Part shown: piece after piece, positions 7,006-17,435 of the stretch
How positions within the stretch are numbered: position 1 is the first letter of the stretch
Layout of the letters: each line of letters opens with the position of its first letter
Source of the DNA: Gracilibacillus timonensis
GTDB lineage: Bacteria > Bacillota > Bacilli > Bacillales > Amphibacillaceae
Length of the DNA stretch: 64,000 nt
Assembly (NCBI RefSeq): GCF_900086715.1
Contig: NZ_FLKH01000008.1
Span: 62,001-126,000, forward strand
Direction of reading: 5' to 3'
The notes under the pieces: generated by a model
The model's input: the letters and a program-made list of their open reading frames with translations, nothing else
What the model was told of the DNA's origin: nothing
Database searches by the model: none
Position numbers and translations under genes: made by a program

Positions 7006-9162
7006 TTATTCTTTTACCCTCATAAGCCTCAATCCATTTAAAGCAACTAAAAGGGTTGCTCCCATATCAGATAGAATGGCAATCCACAGAGTTAACCAAC
7101 CCGGAATAACCAACAGTAAGGCCACTATTTTAATAGCAATAGCAAAGGTAATGTTCGCTTTGATGATATTTAGTGTTTTACGACTGAGTTTAACAGTAAA
7201 CGGAAGCTTTCTTAAATCATCACCCATAAGAGCAACATCTGCCGTTTCAAGTGCTGTATCTGTACCAGCACCGCCCATTGCTATTCCAACTGAAGAAGCT
7301 GCTAATGCTGGGGCATCATTGACACCATCACCAACCATGGCTACATTACCATACTCCGCTCTCAATTGTTTAATATAGTCCAATTTATCCTGCGGCATTA
7401 ATTCTGCTTGAATATCAGATACGCCTACGTGTGTACCGATTGCATCAGCAGTACCTTTATTATCACCAGTCAACATAATTGTCTTTTTGAGACCTAACTG
7501 ATGTAACTTTTGAATCACATGTTTGCTGGTTTCACGTACTTCATCAGCAACTGCAATAACGGCAAGTATATTTTCTTCCGTTCCAATAATCATGGCCGTT
7601 TTCCCTTGATTTTGAAGATTTTTAACCTTATCTTCAAAATCTTGGCTAAAATCAGGAACAAATAATTCCTTGAAGAGTTTTGGGCTTCCTATATAATAGG
7701 TTGTTCCTTTTACAATTCCTTTTATACCCCGGCCTGTAATAGAAGAAAAGTCTGTTACACTTATATCTGAGTACGGGATATTTTCTTGCTCTGCTTTTTT
7801 CATAATTGCTGAAGCAAGAGGGTGTTGCGAACGGTATTCAAGCGCTGTAATGATGGAAAGCAGCTCTTTCTCTTCTACCTGTTTATTTAATAAGTTAAAA
7901 TCTGTTACAACGGGAACGCCTTTCGTGAGTGTTCCTGTTTTATCAAATGCAATGGCTTTTAATCCGCCTATTTCTTCTAAGTAGACACCGCCTTTGACCA
8001 GAACACCTTTTTTTGCAGCATTGCCGATTGCTGAAACAATCGAAATGGGAGTCGAAATAACCAACGCACAAGGACATCCAACAACCAGCGTGGCTAGACC
8101 TAGGTACACCCAGTTCCCCCAACTTCCATCAAAGAATAAAGGCGGCACGATAGCTACTAATGCTGCAATAACCATAATGCTTGGCGTATAATATTTAGCA
8201 AATTTATCCACAAAAGCTTGAGACGGCGCACGTTCTCCTTGCGCTTCCTCCACTAAATGGATAATTTTTGATATCGTTGTGTCTTCAACAAGCTTTGTAA
8301 TTTTGACCTCAAGCAGCCCTTCTTCATTAAGCGTTCCTGCAAATACTTCATCGTCAACGGCTTTTTCAACAGGAACCGATTCGCCTGTTATCGCTGCTTG
8401 GTTAATAGACGAATATCCATTTACAATGACACCATCCATAGCAATTTTTTGCCCTGGTTTAACAAGCATAATATCCCCAATTGCAATATCATTTACATGA
8501 ATAGTTATTTCTTGTCCATTCCGTCTGACAATAGCTTCCTTTGGTGCAATATCCATTAATGAATGGATGGATTGCCTTGCTCTATCCATGGAAAACCGTT
8601 CCAGCGCTTCACTAATAGCAAAGAGTATAACGACAATGGCAACCTCCGCCCATTCCCCAATAATGACACCACCGATTACAGCAACTGTCATGAGGGTTCT
8701 CATGTCAAACTGGAATCGAATTAAGTTTTGCAAACCCACTCTAAACAGCGATAATCCGCCTACTAACATAGATGTGATAAATAACAATGCTGTAACGATA
8801 TTTTCATTTCCGTTTACAAACATAGAAAGGAAACCGAAAGCCATAAATAAGGTCGAGTACAGTAATGTACTATGTTTTTTATAAAATGGAATTTTTTCCT
8901 CCTTATCAAGCTCTTCACTTTTTGGGTCTTTCCCTCCATATTCAGCAGTCACCTTAAGATTTTCAAAAGCTCCTGCTTTTTCTAGATCCTCTGTTGTTGC
9001 TTCCCCGTAAACGGAAATTTTAGAGGCTCCAAAGTTTACTTTGGCCTCTTGTACACCTTCTAATGCTTTTACGTTATCTTCAAAGGTTTGGGCACAGCTT
9101 GCACAACTAAACCCTTGCACACGATAAGTGCTCATTGTTTCTTTCGGTAATGATTCAGACAT
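7006..9162 (-). CDS. cadA: P1B-type Cd2+/Zn2+/Pb2+-exporting ATPase CadA
   Basis: 718 residues. One N-terminal heavy-metal-associated domain has Cys20/Cys23 in FSCASCAQ; then come transmembrane segments, the actuator loop TGES, the membrane metal site CPC in VVGCPCALV, phosphorylation motif DKTGTLT, the SQHPLA histidine-proline pair and the hinge GDGVND. These are the hallmarks of soft-divalent-cation exporters that pump Cd, Zn and Pb out of the cytoplasm. The ATG overlaps the last 8 nt of cadC, giving translational coupling. Its length is close to other single-HMA CadA proteins and no key residue is missing. Confidence 0.95.
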   Translation of the reverse strand: MSESLPKETMSTYRVQGFSCASCAQTFEDNVKALEGVQEAKVNFGASKISVYGEATTEDLEKAGAFENLKVTAEYGGKDPKSEELDKEEKIPFYKKHSTLLYSTLFMAFGFLSMFVNGNENIVTALLFITSMLVGGLSLFRVGLQNLIRFQFDMRTLMTVAVIGGVIIGEWAEVAIVVILFAISEALERFSMDRARQSIHSLMDIAPKEAIVRRNGQEITIHVNDIAIGDIMLVKPGQKIAMDGVIVNGYSSINQAAITGESVPVEKAVDDEVFAGTLNEEGLLEVKITKLVEDTTISKIIHLVEEAQGERAPSQAFVDKFAKYYTPSIMVIAALVAIVPPLFFDGSWGNWVYLGLATLVVGCPCALVISTPISIVSAIGNAAKKGVLVKGGVYLEEIGGLKAIAFDKTGTLTKGVPVVTDFNLLNKQVEEKELLSIITALEYRSQHPLASAIMKKAEQENIPYSDISVTDFSSITGRGIKGIVKGTTYYIGSPKLFKELFVPDFSQDFEDKVKNLQNQGKTAMIIGTEENILAVIAVADEVRETSKHVIQKLHQLGLKKTIMLTGDNKGTADAIGTHVGVSDIQAELMPQDKLDYIKQLRAEYGNVAMVGDGVNDAPALAASSVGIAMGGAGTDTALETADVALMGDDLRKLPFTVKLSRKTLNIIKANITFAIAIKIVALLLVIPGWLTLWIAILSDMGATLLVALNGLRLMRVKE

Positions 9163-9523
9163 TTGCTTCCACTTCCTTCTTCTGAACCAGCGTAATGGCC
9201 ATTAATTGTTTAATTTGTTCATTCTCCAATGAATAAAATGCTAATTTTCCTTCCTTGCGATATGTCACAATTTCTTGTTTATGAAGAGTTCGTAAATGAT
9301 GAGAAGCTGTAGCTATCGAAGAACCAATAATGTTGGCGATGTCACATACACATAACTCGTCCTCTTGACATAGAGCATAGGAAATCTTTGCTCTATTTTC
9401 ATCTGCAAGTATTTTAAATAATCGAGAAATACTATAAATATCATGTTGTAGCAAATCTTCTTGTATTCGATTGACTTTTTCTTCGTCATAACAAAAAATT
9501 TCACACATATCTTTATTACTCAT
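9155..9523 (-). CDS. cadC: Metal-responsive ArsR-family repressor CadC
   Basis: With the ATG at 9523 (GGAG, 8 nt upstream) the protein has 122 residues, the staphylococcal CadC length, and its cysteines fall exactly on Cys7, Cys11, Cys58 and Cys60, the four thiols that bind Cd/Pb in that family. The DNA-binding helix region is [16 protein letters not shown]. CadC sits on its operator until cadmium, lead or zinc binds, then releases the cad operon. It is first of cadC-cadA-cadD; two CadC-type operators lie just upstream. A GTG three codons earlier is a weaker start. Confidence 0.95.
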   Translation of the reverse strand: MSNKDMCEIFCYDEEKVNRIQEDLLQHDIYSISRLFKILADENRAKISYALCQEDELCVCDIANIIGSSIATASHHLRTLHKQEIVTYRKEGKLAFYSLENEQIKQLMAITLVQKKEVEANV

Positions 9524-9540
9524 TTTCTTCACTCCATTAC

Positions 9541-9604
9541 ATTCAAATGTTTATTTGATTATAGTATAGTCCTTTTCTTCTAATCATTCAAGTATTTATT
9601 TGAA
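9541..9604 (-). promoter_or_regulatory. cad promoter with two CadC operators
   Basis: Two near-palindromes of the known cadO type are present: TTCAAGTATTTATTTGAA (9587-9604) and TCAAATGTTTATTTGA (9543-9558). Reading leftwards the -35 TTGAAT (9591-9586) lies inside the first, 17 nt before the -10 TATACT (9568-9563), and the second covers the start-point region. The geometry explains tight repression by CadC. Confidence 0.75.
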
Positions 9605-9886
9605 TATCATGAAGGATAAATTTCTTTCAATTATTAAATCTTGGAATATGAGTTTCCTACCCAACCAAAATAAGTATTGATAATTTGCTTTATGACTCCT
9701 CACAAATGGCATATTTATTTACATTAGAATAAATCATTGATTTTAAGTAATTAAGATGTTAAGAAAATATATGAAATTTGGTTGTATAAAGCGATCACCA
9801 CTTGTCTAGTACCAAACAGAGCAAGTGATGATCGCTTATACATTTTTTCATACTCTTTATACAAAATTTCTTTTATTTCTATATTA
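9605..9886. other. Gap holding a long hairpin (9784-9841)
   Basis: Bases 9784-9804 and 9822-9841 are inverted repeats (GTATAAAGCGATCACCACTTG and its near complement) followed on the plus side by ATTTTTT. The hairpin could insulate the cad operon from the conjugation genes. No ORF or promoter is convincing in the rest of the gap. Confidence 0.5.
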
Positions 9887-10123
9887 CTATGCTCGACCAT
9901 CAGAATCCTCTAATCGTCCAATTTCATTCATTATTGCCCGTTTTTCTAGTTCTAATTGGTCAATTATCTTAATTAATTCAGGAATAGCATGATCTACCGT
10001 ATATAGATCATCTGCCATTAGGCAATAGGTGACTTTAATTAATTTTTCTTCTATTTCTGCAAAATATAACTTTCGATTTAACTGATGAGCAAGTAGATTC
10101 CTTTCTGTTTTTTTAAATAACAT
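9887..10123 (-). CDS. Small hypothetical protein of the ICE
   Basis: 78 residues, highly charged and predicted helical (heptad-like leucines in IIDQLELEKRAIMNEIGRLED suggest a short coiled coil). I do not recognise a family. AAGGA precedes the ATG at 10123. It lies alone between the conjugation module and cadC in the place where Tn916-like elements carry small accessory or regulatory genes, and is bounded by hairpins on both sides. A cytoplasmic accessory role is possible but unproven. Confidence 0.6.
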   Translation of the reverse strand: MLFKKTERNLLAHQLNRKLYFAEIEEKLIKVTYCLMADDLYTVDHAIPELIKIIDQLELEKRAIMNEIGRLEDSDGRA

Positions 10124-10323
10124 CAAATCCTTACTATTTTTTAATCATACATTGTGAAAAAATGTTTAATCAATTATACTGTGCCCTCTAGTATAAAGTC
10201 AGCACTTAAGGAGATTTTGATATAACCACACTCTATAATCTATAGACAACAATTTAGTGTTAAAAAACTATCCATTCACTAAACTTCATGGTGAGCATTT
10301 AAATCTGATAATAACAAATGGCA

Positions 10324-10361
10324 ATCATCACCTATTTATTGTAGATTGAACAGGTAGTGAT
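10324..10361. terminator. Hairpin downstream of tcpC
   Basis: ATCATCACCT (10324-10333) and AGGTAGTGAT (10352-10361) pair with an 18-nt loop, about 30 nt beyond the tcpC stop. It has no strong T-run on the minus side, so termination is only probable. The rest of 10124-10389 shows no gene. Confidence 0.4.
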
Positions 10362-10389
10362 TCTTTATACTTTCCGGCTAAAAATCTTC

Positions 10390-11301
10390 TTATTCAACAA
10401 CCATCCAGTTAGAATCTTTCTCTAATGTGAGGTCATATTGTGAAAGTTGTGTTGCTTTTGTGGTATTATCCAAATACTTTACAGTAACCCATACTTTAAT
10501 TTGATTATCTTGTTCTTGAAATACTGGATTTACAAGCTCAGAAAACGTATAATCTTTTTCAATGGCTGGTAAGGCATTGTTCTTCACATAATAAGCAAGT
10601 TCTTGATTCGTTGCTGTTGGGTAAGAGGAAAAGAACGTCACTAAAAACTCCATGACTTCTTCTGCCGTTTCTGATTCTACCGTTCCATCACTTTCCACTT
10701 GTTCTGGTGTAAAATTAGATTTTTCGGGCTTATTCCACAGAGTAGGGTTTTGCGTAATGACCAGATTCTTTTGTTCATCTTGATAGAGTACAATACGATA
10801 AGTTGAACTTGTTAATGAGCTGTCTTTATCTTCCATGATTTCTTGCTGTACGGAATAAATGACGGAAAACGTATTTTCTGTTTCTTCCGTTATTGACCAA
10901 ATATTTATATCTTTTACAGTAGAACTAGTAGGAATATCCTCTCGAATCATATCACTATTTAAAGCTTGCAATTCTTCGGTTAAATAATCTTTCAATTTTT
11001 CGGTTCGTTCTTCCAATGCTTCAGTTTCATTTTCCCAAGAATAGTAGTCTGTTACAAAGTTTCTTGTAAAACTTTCAATGGCAGTTGTATCTTGAATACG
11101 GCTTTCTATAATTTCTCTTTCATGGATCGTATGCTGGTCAATCGCTGTAAAGTTTTTGTAGATCCCAAACGCAAGACTACTAAGAAGCAATATCCATAAA
11201 AACAACACGGATTTTTTTCGTTTCCCAATCGTTCTTACTTTTATCTTTTTCGTTTTCTTCGGGTTTTTTTGCTTTTCTTTTATACTAAAAGGCAGCTTCA
11301 T
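10390..11301 (-). CDS. Conjugative transfer protein TcpC (Tn916 Orf13/ICEBs1 ConG type)
   Basis: 303 residues. A basic N-terminus (KKTKKIKVRTIGKRKK) precedes one transmembrane segment (about residues 30-47); the rest is an extracellular region with two NTF2-like TcpC domains (about 70-175 and 195-300). In the family this bitopic protein is a VirB8-like part of the mating channel that spans the cell wall side. It lies 17 bp after the NlpC/P60 gene and is the last gene of the transfer operon. Length and order match Tn916 Orf13. Confidence 0.85.
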   Translation of the reverse strand: MKLPFSIKEKQKNPKKTKKIKVRTIGKRKKSVLFLWILLLSSLAFGIYKNFTAIDQHTIHEREIIESRIQDTTAIESFTRNFVTDYYSWENETEALEERTEKLKDYLTEELQALNSDMIREDIPTSSTVKDINIWSITEETENTFSVIYSVQQEIMEDKDSSLTSSTYRIVLYQDEQKNLVITQNPTLWNKPEKSNFTPEQVESDGTVESETAEEVMEFLVTFFSSYPTATNQELAYYVKNNALPAIEKDYTFSELVNPVFQEQDNQIKVWVTVKYLDNTTKATQLSQYDLTLEKDSNWMVVE

Positions 11302-11318
11302 GTTATCCCAACCTTTCC

Positions 11319-12350
11319 TTAGTTTTTGATACGTCCAGCACCTACTAGATGTTCTTGCCAGTAAGAAGATGTTAAATCCGCATAACCGATCGGATTCCCC
11401 GCATGGAACATTTGATTGTTTCCAACATAAATTCCATTATGCGTAATGTAGTTGGCGGTGTTGTAAGTCGAATGGAAAAATACTAAATCTCCTGGCTTTG
11501 CTTCTGATAGAGGGATGTGTTCTGTAGCTTCATACTGTTCTTGAGCGGTACGAGGTAAATTAATTCCTGCTTCACGGAAAATCCATTGTATAAGTCCACT
11601 ACAATCAAATGAAGTATCAGGATGAGCCCCACCAAAAACATATGGGAAACCCTCATATTTTAAGGCTTCTTCCATCACCAGTCGAAAGGTATCATCATCA
11701 AAGGACGGCGTTTCACGAAGATAAGGTTGAAGTAAATCTAAATAAAACATATTGCCATAGCCGTACCTCCAACCACCGTTTTTCTCTATCGCAATGGGGT
11801 TAGAGTAGCTGACTTTCTTTCCTCCTGATCGCTCTTTCGCAAAGCTTTCAGCTAGATCAAAAGTGTAAGAGTTTCCTCGTCCTGCCACATAATCAATAAA
11901 AGCCCCGCCATAGTTATAAGCTTGAAGTACGGTCGAATCATCGACACCTTTTGTATCTGCTGACTGCAATAAGTTCGCAAGGTATTTCGTTCCCTGTTTA
12001 ATAGAAGCTTCCGTATCTAACGTGTTCGGTGGTAATCCTAATGATTCACTTGATTGCATAACATCCTCGGCATTACCACCACTTTCAACAGCAATAATCG
12101 CAAGTAAAATCGGCACATAGTCGCTGATTCCATATTCATTTGCGTATTTTTCCACCATTGGTTGATGAGCCAGCACATCTTTGGATAGAGATACATTTTG
12201 CCAATCATTTGGTGAACCTAAATCCATGGAAGAATCAAAATCTCCTGCTTCATCGGAAATAAAGATAGCAACAAAGGCAAGTAATCCTAAGAATGCCAAG
12301 AAACCTATCCCACCGATAATCAGCATGATTTTAAGCTTTAAGAATGTCAT
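11319..12350 (-). CDS. Bifunctional cell-wall hydrolase, lysozyme-like plus NlpC/P60 (Tn916 Orf14/CwlT type)
   Basis: 343 residues. An N-terminal membrane anchor (about 7-30) is followed by a lytic-transglycosylase/lysozyme-like domain (VPILLAIIAVESGG, about 70-185) and a C-terminal NlpC/P60 peptidase with catalytic Cys in FDCSGLIQW and His in THNGIYVG. It would cut peptidoglycan locally to let the conjugation apparatus through. Its ATG overlaps the stop of the channel gene (ATGA), so translation is coupled. The match in domain order and position to Tn916 Orf14 and ICEBs1 CwlT is clear. Confidence 0.92.
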   Translation of the reverse strand: MTFLKLKIMLIIGGIGFLAFLGLLAFVAIFISDEAGDFDSSMDLGSPNDWQNVSLSKDVLAHQPMVEKYANEYGISDYVPILLAIIAVESGGNAEDVMQSSESLGLPPNTLDTEASIKQGTKYLANLLQSADTKGVDDSTVLQAYNYGGAFIDYVAGRGNSYTFDLAESFAKERSGGKKVSYSNPIAIEKNGGWRYGYGNMFYLDLLQPYLRETPSFDDDTFRLVMEEALKYEGFPYVFGGAHPDTSFDCSGLIQWIFREAGINLPRTAQEQYEATEHIPLSEAKPGDLVFFHSTYNTANYITHNGIYVGNNQMFHAGNPIGYADLTSSYWQEHLVGAGRIKN

Positions 12351-14524
12351 GATTTTTTCCTCCTAACGGTTTGTCTCTGGCGTGGAGGTTTCACTTTTTG
12401 ACGTGTTCGTTTTCTAGGAAGGACAGGTCGCTTAATCACCTGTTGTTCTTTTCCTTTCGATGTTTGTTTCGGCAGTCGGGTAGGGTGTGTTCTTTGGCTT
12501 TGCTTCTTTCTTTTTGTGGATACTTGATAAGGCTGATTCACTTTTCTATTTTGATTCTGTAATCTTTGAATTTTTTCTTTTTGCACAGGCACTTGTTTTC
12601 TTTTATGACTTTCAGGATTCAGACTTTCTTTCGGCTTCATTTTCTGTTTCTCTTTTGTGAATGAGGAAGGAGAATTCTTTTGTACCGTAGGCTTATTGGA
12701 GTAAGCAGTGATATTTTTCTTCTTTTTATCCAAAGCTTGTCGTCTTTCCGCAATCGTCTTTCGATGTTTACTTGTGCGTTCGGTGTTTTCACGTTGTCGC
12801 TGCTCTTTGGCTTGTGACACTCCTTGTTTAAAATCCTTGCCTGGCCGTTGAATTTTTTCTTTTCCTTGAGCCAAAGCGTATTTCGTTGTGGTTGGTAAAT
12901 CTTTGACTTGCTGTTTTCTGTGGTTGATATTCGCTCGTACACGATTTTTCGTGTCTAACACTTTTCCAGTGGTTTGTCCGATCTTTTGACTAAATGATTT
13001 TCGCTCCTGATTAGGTTTCTCTGTTTTGTTTGACCGCATAGAGTGCAGACTTTGTATAGGTCGACGGAGAGAGAAAGAATGTTGTGTTTTTCCTGATTTA
13101 CTCATCATTTTGCCAACGGTTGCTCCAGCCGTTACACCTGTTAACGTACGACTAATGGAACGTTGTAACCTTCGACCACTGCGATAGGCCATCTGTTTCG
13201 GGCGACGCATAACGCTCCGTCCAACTTGTTGGGTGTCGCTGCTTTGTAAACGAAACATACTCATGATGTCGCCAAGCTTCATATAAATCCCTGCAAAAGT
13301 CACAATTTGCAGAAAAGCAATTAAGAAAAACGGATAGGAGCTGGTTAAGCTATACAGCATGGACGAAATACTAAAAGCTATCGTTATCACGAGTGTGATT
13401 CCAGCACGCAGCATAATCACGTTAAACAGTTTTAAAATGGCCTGTTTACCCATGTTTTCAAAAGTCGGTATCATGGAAAGCAGAAAACTAATAGGTAGAA
13501 ATGTCGCAAACACAATAAATAGAAGTTGGGAGAAAATCATCATCCCCGATAAAAGAAATACAAATATGGAAATCCCGATATTAAATATAAACAAGAAAAA
13601 AACCATCCCTAAGCGAGTAGTCGTTTTGGTAATGGTCAAATTTTTATTATCGTGATCCTCAATTTCTGCTTGCACGGCTGCTTCTCGATCTTCTCCATTG
13701 TTTGTATCAGGACTGATGGAAACTAAAGCGTCCACTCGTTCTTCTCCAATCGCTTCTTTGTCCGAGTTATCAAACTGCAATAATAACCATGGTTGCTCCA
13801 CTTGAATGGAAAAAAGGTTATTTCGAATCATATCGACACTATCACTTCCTTGACTGTTGGAGTTAGGCATAAGAATGTTTGTACCTAAGTCAAGTGCTGC
13901 TTCACTTACATCTGCGGAAAAATCATTAATTTTTGTAATATAGGTTGGGGCAAACGCAATAAAAGCCGCTGATACGATAAACACCACTAGGAAATTCAAA
14001 ATAGCACGAAAAGCCTTTGTTGTTTCTCGTTTCATGAGACCTGTATAGGTAACATAAATTCCAACAATCAATACAAAGAGAAGAAGGAAACCAACATAAA
14101 AACCTTCTGTTCCAAAACCTTGTGCAGTAACTCCAGCCAATGTTTGCATATTCTGTCCGATGGCGGTTGCTGTTTCAGAAATAAAATCAAGAGAATACGC
14201 TTGTTGTACTAAATAACCAGTGGCATTGGAAAGATATAAATTGATAATCCAAATAAAATTGGTGATCGTGTACAGTCCGTACATGACTTGTTTTCCGATT
14301 CCATCATCCCAATTCCACGGCAGCCAATCCCACCCCGAATCCACAAAAAAATCTAACTGATAATGGTCGAGTGGATACAAGGAATAAAGATTGTCCTCTG
14401 ATACCGTATCATCAACTAATCCAGCAGCCTGTGTTACAGTAAACAGGGAAAGAAACAATAAAAAAATGACCGCACCAATGAGTACCGTCATCCATACAAT
14501 CTTTTTCAGTTTTGGTTTGTTCAT
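12347..14524 (-). CDS. Conjugation channel membrane protein (Tn916 Orf15, VirB6-like)
   Basis: 725 residues. After an N-terminal hydrophobic segment come several more membrane spans: near 75-110, 140-160, 175-195 and a cluster at 300-410. The last about 290 residues are hydrophilic and strongly basic, rich in Lys, Arg and Gln, probably cytoplasmic. It corresponds to the polytopic pore component of Tn916-like transfer systems. It is 4 bp downstream of the VirB4-like ATPase and overlaps the hydrolase gene. The long basic tail could contact DNA or the ATPase, which is inference. Confidence 0.85.
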   Translation of the reverse strand: MNKPKLKKIVWMTVLIGAVIFLLFLSLFTVTQAAGLVDDTVSEDNLYSLYPLDHYQLDFFVDSGWDWLPWNWDDGIGKQVMYGLYTITNFIWIINLYLSNATGYLVQQAYSLDFISETATAIGQNMQTLAGVTAQGFGTEGFYVGFLLLFVLIVGIYVTYTGLMKRETTKAFRAILNFLVVFIVSAAFIAFAPTYITKINDFSADVSEAALDLGTNILMPNSNSQGSDSVDMIRNNLFSIQVEQPWLLLQFDNSDKEAIGEERVDALVSISPDTNNGEDREAAVQAEIEDHDNKNLTITKTTTRLGMVFFLFIFNIGISIFVFLLSGMMIFSQLLFIVFATFLPISFLLSMIPTFENMGKQAILKLFNVIMLRAGITLVITIAFSISSMLYSLTSSYPFFLIAFLQIVTFAGIYMKLGDIMSMFRLQSSDTQQVGRSVMRRPKQMAYRSGRRLQRSISRTLTGVTAGATVGKMMSKSGKTQHSFSLRRPIQSLHSMRSNKTEKPNQERKSFSQKIGQTTGKVLDTKNRVRANINHRKQQVKDLPTTTKYALAQGKEKIQRPGKDFKQGVSQAKEQRQRENTERTSKHRKTIAERRQALDKKKKNITAYSNKPTVQKNSPSSFTKEKQKMKPKESLNPESHKRKQVPVQKEKIQRLQNQNRKVNQPYQVSTKRKKQSQRTHPTRLPKQTSKGKEQQVIKRPVLPRKRTRQKVKPPRQRQTVRRKKS

Positions 14525-14528
14525 CTTA

Positions 14529-16976
14529 TCACTGCCTTTCTAGGACAGGTGGTCGAGTGTCGAAAGCGTCAAATAAATCTTCAAACACAGGATGAACCTG
14601 AATAATCCCAACTCGTCCATATAAATCTTGCATAAGGCATTGTCCATTTTCCAATTCTCTTAATCGACGTTGATTGGCTTCATCTTCCGCGTCCACGCCA
14701 AAAAATTGCAGCGTTTTTTTAATTTCTGTACTATCCCTGGAACGAAACGCAAATTTCACACCAATATTATTCTTCAATTTTTCGTCTGTTAGATCGTCAG
14801 CGTTCTGGGTAACAAAGTACACACCTGCATTCATGGAGCGGCCAGCACGTACCAGTTTATTAGAAAGTGTTTTCCCTTGTGCCACTTGTAAAAAGCTCCA
14901 GGCCTCATCAACATCTACAATTTTAAAAATACTGCGATCAGAGTGAATGAAGTCTAAGGCAAATGTAGAAATAATAATTAACATGGCGACACTCAACAAT
15001 TCCATTGTCGTGTATTCTTCAAAGTTGGTTTCCGCGTCAGGCAATACTAAATCTGCCACCTGTATAATATTGAGCTGTTTTTCTAAGCTGATAGAATTTT
15101 GAACCGTTCCGTCTGAAAAGAGAAGGTGGGCAAAGTCATAATCGGTAAAACTTTCGATATGATCTGCAATAGTGGAAGCAAGCGGATTTGGATCACTCCT
15201 TAGTTCATGAATCACCAGCATTAAGCCGCGTTCCTCTTGTTGACCGATTGCTCGAATAGCTCGTCGTAAGACAGGAAACTTATCACCATCCCGACTGGAA
15301 ATACCCGTTAAGAAGGTAAGAATATCAATCGCTAAACTTTCCGAATCCTTCTTATTTTTCATAATGACAAACGGGTCAAGCAGCCCTTGATTGCTTTCTT
15401 CACTGGTTAAATTAACGATATTAATTTCATCAGCAATATCAGGTAAAGCTTCTTTCCAGCCGCCACGTTCGCCCTTAGGGTCGACAACCAATGCTTGACC
15501 ACCAAAAAGAACGGCATAGTATACCAGTAAGTTATTGGAGAACGATTTTCCACCACCAAGTGAACCTAAAAAAGCAGAGGCCAAAGCGTTCGTGACAGAG
15601 CCTTTTACACCTTGACTAGCGAGACTAGGATTGAGATAGACATTTCTTCCCGTATCTAAGTTGTACCCAAAATAAATGCCTTCATTTTCTCCTAACATTT
15701 GCGTTGCACCAAATCCAAGGCCAGCTAAAAAATCCGAAGTGACATACTGTACATAGTCGGAGATATAGCGTTTACTGGCAGGAATAAATTCACCATGTAA
15801 ACCCAACATATCGCCAAATGGGCGAACAAGTTTTACATTTAAGTCATCATAAAAATCTTTGACTTCATTACAGCGTTGTTTGAGTTCATCCAAACTAGAA
15901 GCAGATACCCGAATGACATAGCTTAACTTATACATGGATTCTTTCGTCTGATCGAGGACATCCTCTAATTCATTGACTTGTTCCAAAGCTTCCAACACGT
16001 TATTTCCCGTTTCATTATCTGAATCCATCGCATGGTTATCTAAATCCTTTAATTCCTTTTTCTTATTGCGTACGGTTGATAATGCTTTTTTATTGGTGAC
16101 TATCTCGACATGCATAGAGGTGTCGATTGGAAACGTGAATTGTTGTTGCTGATAGTAAAAGATTTCATCACTGGGAAATTCCAAATCACCAACAATGGAA
16201 TTAATGGTAAAGTAAGCAACATAAGTTGTTGTATCTTCCTGTTCCAACTTGATGTAACGCTGTTTTTCTGTAATCAGACAGCGTGTGGGTTTAATGAGGT
16301 CATAACGTTTGACGTAAGTTTCTTTTTCACCTTTCTCATAAGAGAGGTTATAACTGTAATCTTCAAAGGCAATACCCGTTTGTCCGTGTAAGTGTTCGAT
16401 TAAATACCCCATGTCATTTTTCGTTAAAGGCCGAACCTTAAAACGCTTAGTGATTTTATTTTGTAATAATTGTTCCATTTTTAGAAAACGAGCAACTTCA
16501 CTATGTGGCATAGAAACAAAATCACCCATTAAATGATGATTCACGTCTCGAACAAAGGTTGAGAGAGACGCCGTTACTGATTCTCCCATCGATTTCATAC
16601 TGACTTCTTCTTCATTCAACAAAAGCTTAAATCCAATAAAGAAACGATAATCGACTTGATGTTCTCCAATCATGGAAACAAGGGCTTCTGTTTGATCGTC
16701 AATTCGATTGTAAGCTGCTTCTTGCAGCCTTCCTGTTACAAGTTCTTTACTTCGTTCTTGTACCGAACGAATACTGCTCTCGGTGCTTATCTGTAAGGCA
16801 TGGATTTTTCCATCTTGATTTTGGGCAATGAGTTGACGAAAGTGTTCGTGTACTTGCATTTTTTCATCTTCAGATAAGAAGGAATAGTTGTATGGCAATA
16901 ATTCGTAATAAGCAAATGCTTCTCCATCATGATTAAAAACAAGGTTATTTTCGATATATTTAATTGGATAACTCAT
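14529..16976 (-). CDS. VirB4-family conjugation ATPase (Tn916 Orf16)
   Basis: 815 residues. Walker A is GSLGGGKSFSNN (about residue 475), Walker B falls in IFKIVDVDEAWSFL, and the following FVTQNADDLTD matches the VirB4/ConE family. The cytoplasmic hexameric ATPase powers assembly or substrate movement in the type IV secretion machine. The start overlaps the end of tcpE (ATGA). Length equals the family norm and the motifs are intact, so the transfer module looks functional. Confidence 0.92.
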   Translation of the reverse strand: MSYPIKYIENNLVFNHDGEAFAYYELLPYNYSFLSEDEKMQVHEHFRQLIAQNQDGKIHALQISTESSIRSVQERSKELVTGRLQEAAYNRIDDQTEALVSMIGEHQVDYRFFIGFKLLLNEEEVSMKSMGESVTASLSTFVRDVNHHLMGDFVSMPHSEVARFLKMEQLLQNKITKRFKVRPLTKNDMGYLIEHLHGQTGIAFEDYSYNLSYEKGEKETYVKRYDLIKPTRCLITEKQRYIKLEQEDTTTYVAYFTINSIVGDLEFPSDEIFYYQQQQFTFPIDTSMHVEIVTNKKALSTVRNKKKELKDLDNHAMDSDNETGNNVLEALEQVNELEDVLDQTKESMYKLSYVIRVSASSLDELKQRCNEVKDFYDDLNVKLVRPFGDMLGLHGEFIPASKRYISDYVQYVTSDFLAGLGFGATQMLGENEGIYFGYNLDTGRNVYLNPSLASQGVKGSVTNALASAFLGSLGGGKSFSNNLLVYYAVLFGGQALVVDPKGERGGWKEALPDIADEINIVNLTSEESNQGLLDPFVIMKNKKDSESLAIDILTFLTGISSRDGDKFPVLRRAIRAIGQQEERGLMLVIHELRSDPNPLASTIADHIESFTDYDFAHLLFSDGTVQNSISLEKQLNIIQVADLVLPDAETNFEEYTTMELLSVAMLIIISTFALDFIHSDRSIFKIVDVDEAWSFLQVAQGKTLSNKLVRAGRSMNAGVYFVTQNADDLTDEKLKNNIGVKFAFRSRDSTEIKKTLQFFGVDAEDEANQRRLRELENGQCLMQDLYGRVGIIQVHPVFEDLFDAFDTRPPVLERQ

Positions 16977-17353
16977 ACGATTTTCCCCCTTACCGCTGTA
17001 ATGGTTTCATTGACCGATTGTTTTTTAAATTTGACTGGCTTGTTTGCATAGGTCACTTTAGGGCGAAACCAATACGTGATAACAGACTTTAGGAAACCAT
17101 AAGGTTTTTTGCCGTCAAAGCTCTTTTTACTCATAAACCATGTCAACGCTACTGGAACACCAACATATTTTAATAGTACTCCATCAATCAAAGAGAGGGG
17201 AGGAAGGTTTCCAAGTAACATAACGGCCAAAAGAGAAAGCACAAACCAAGTCATCTGCGAAAAAGTGACAGGAAAGGGCAAACGAAAATCGTTGATCGCA
17301 TAAATGACTTTTTCCACCGACCAAATTCGTGTGTAGCTCTTTAATTTTTTCAC
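16973..17353 (-). CDS. Conjugation membrane protein TcpE (Tn916 Orf17)
   Basis: 126 residues with two close hydrophobic segments (about 33-50 and 55-78), typical of TcpE, a small inner-membrane part of the mating channel. The GTG start at 17353 has AAAGGATG upstream. Its upstream neighbour is now an IS3-family insertion ending 40 bp away, so transcription from the ardA side may be cut or replaced by transcription from the IS. The stop overlaps the start of the ATPase gene. Confidence 0.85.
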   Translation of the reverse strand: MKKLKSYTRIWSVEKVIYAINDFRLPFPVTFSQMTWFVLSLLAVMLLGNLPPLSLIDGVLLKYVGVPVALTWFMSKKSFDGKKPYGFLKSVITYWFRPKVTYANKPVKFKKQSVNETITAVRGKIV

Positions 17354-17435
17354 GTCTTAACATCCTTTCCAAAGAAAAAAGCAGCCTGTGTCTTGAACTG
17401 TGCCCCGTCAAGTAGACAGTAAAAAAACAAAAACT

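Noticed and set aside
9784-9841. ICE attachment site or IS end
   Set aside because: No matching direct repeat was seen elsewhere and no recombinase is adjacent; a transcription hairpin is simpler.
12637-12942. 101-codon ORF within the channel gene
   Set aside because: Same-strand alternative frame through the Lys/Arg-rich tail of the Orf15-like gene; no ribosome site.
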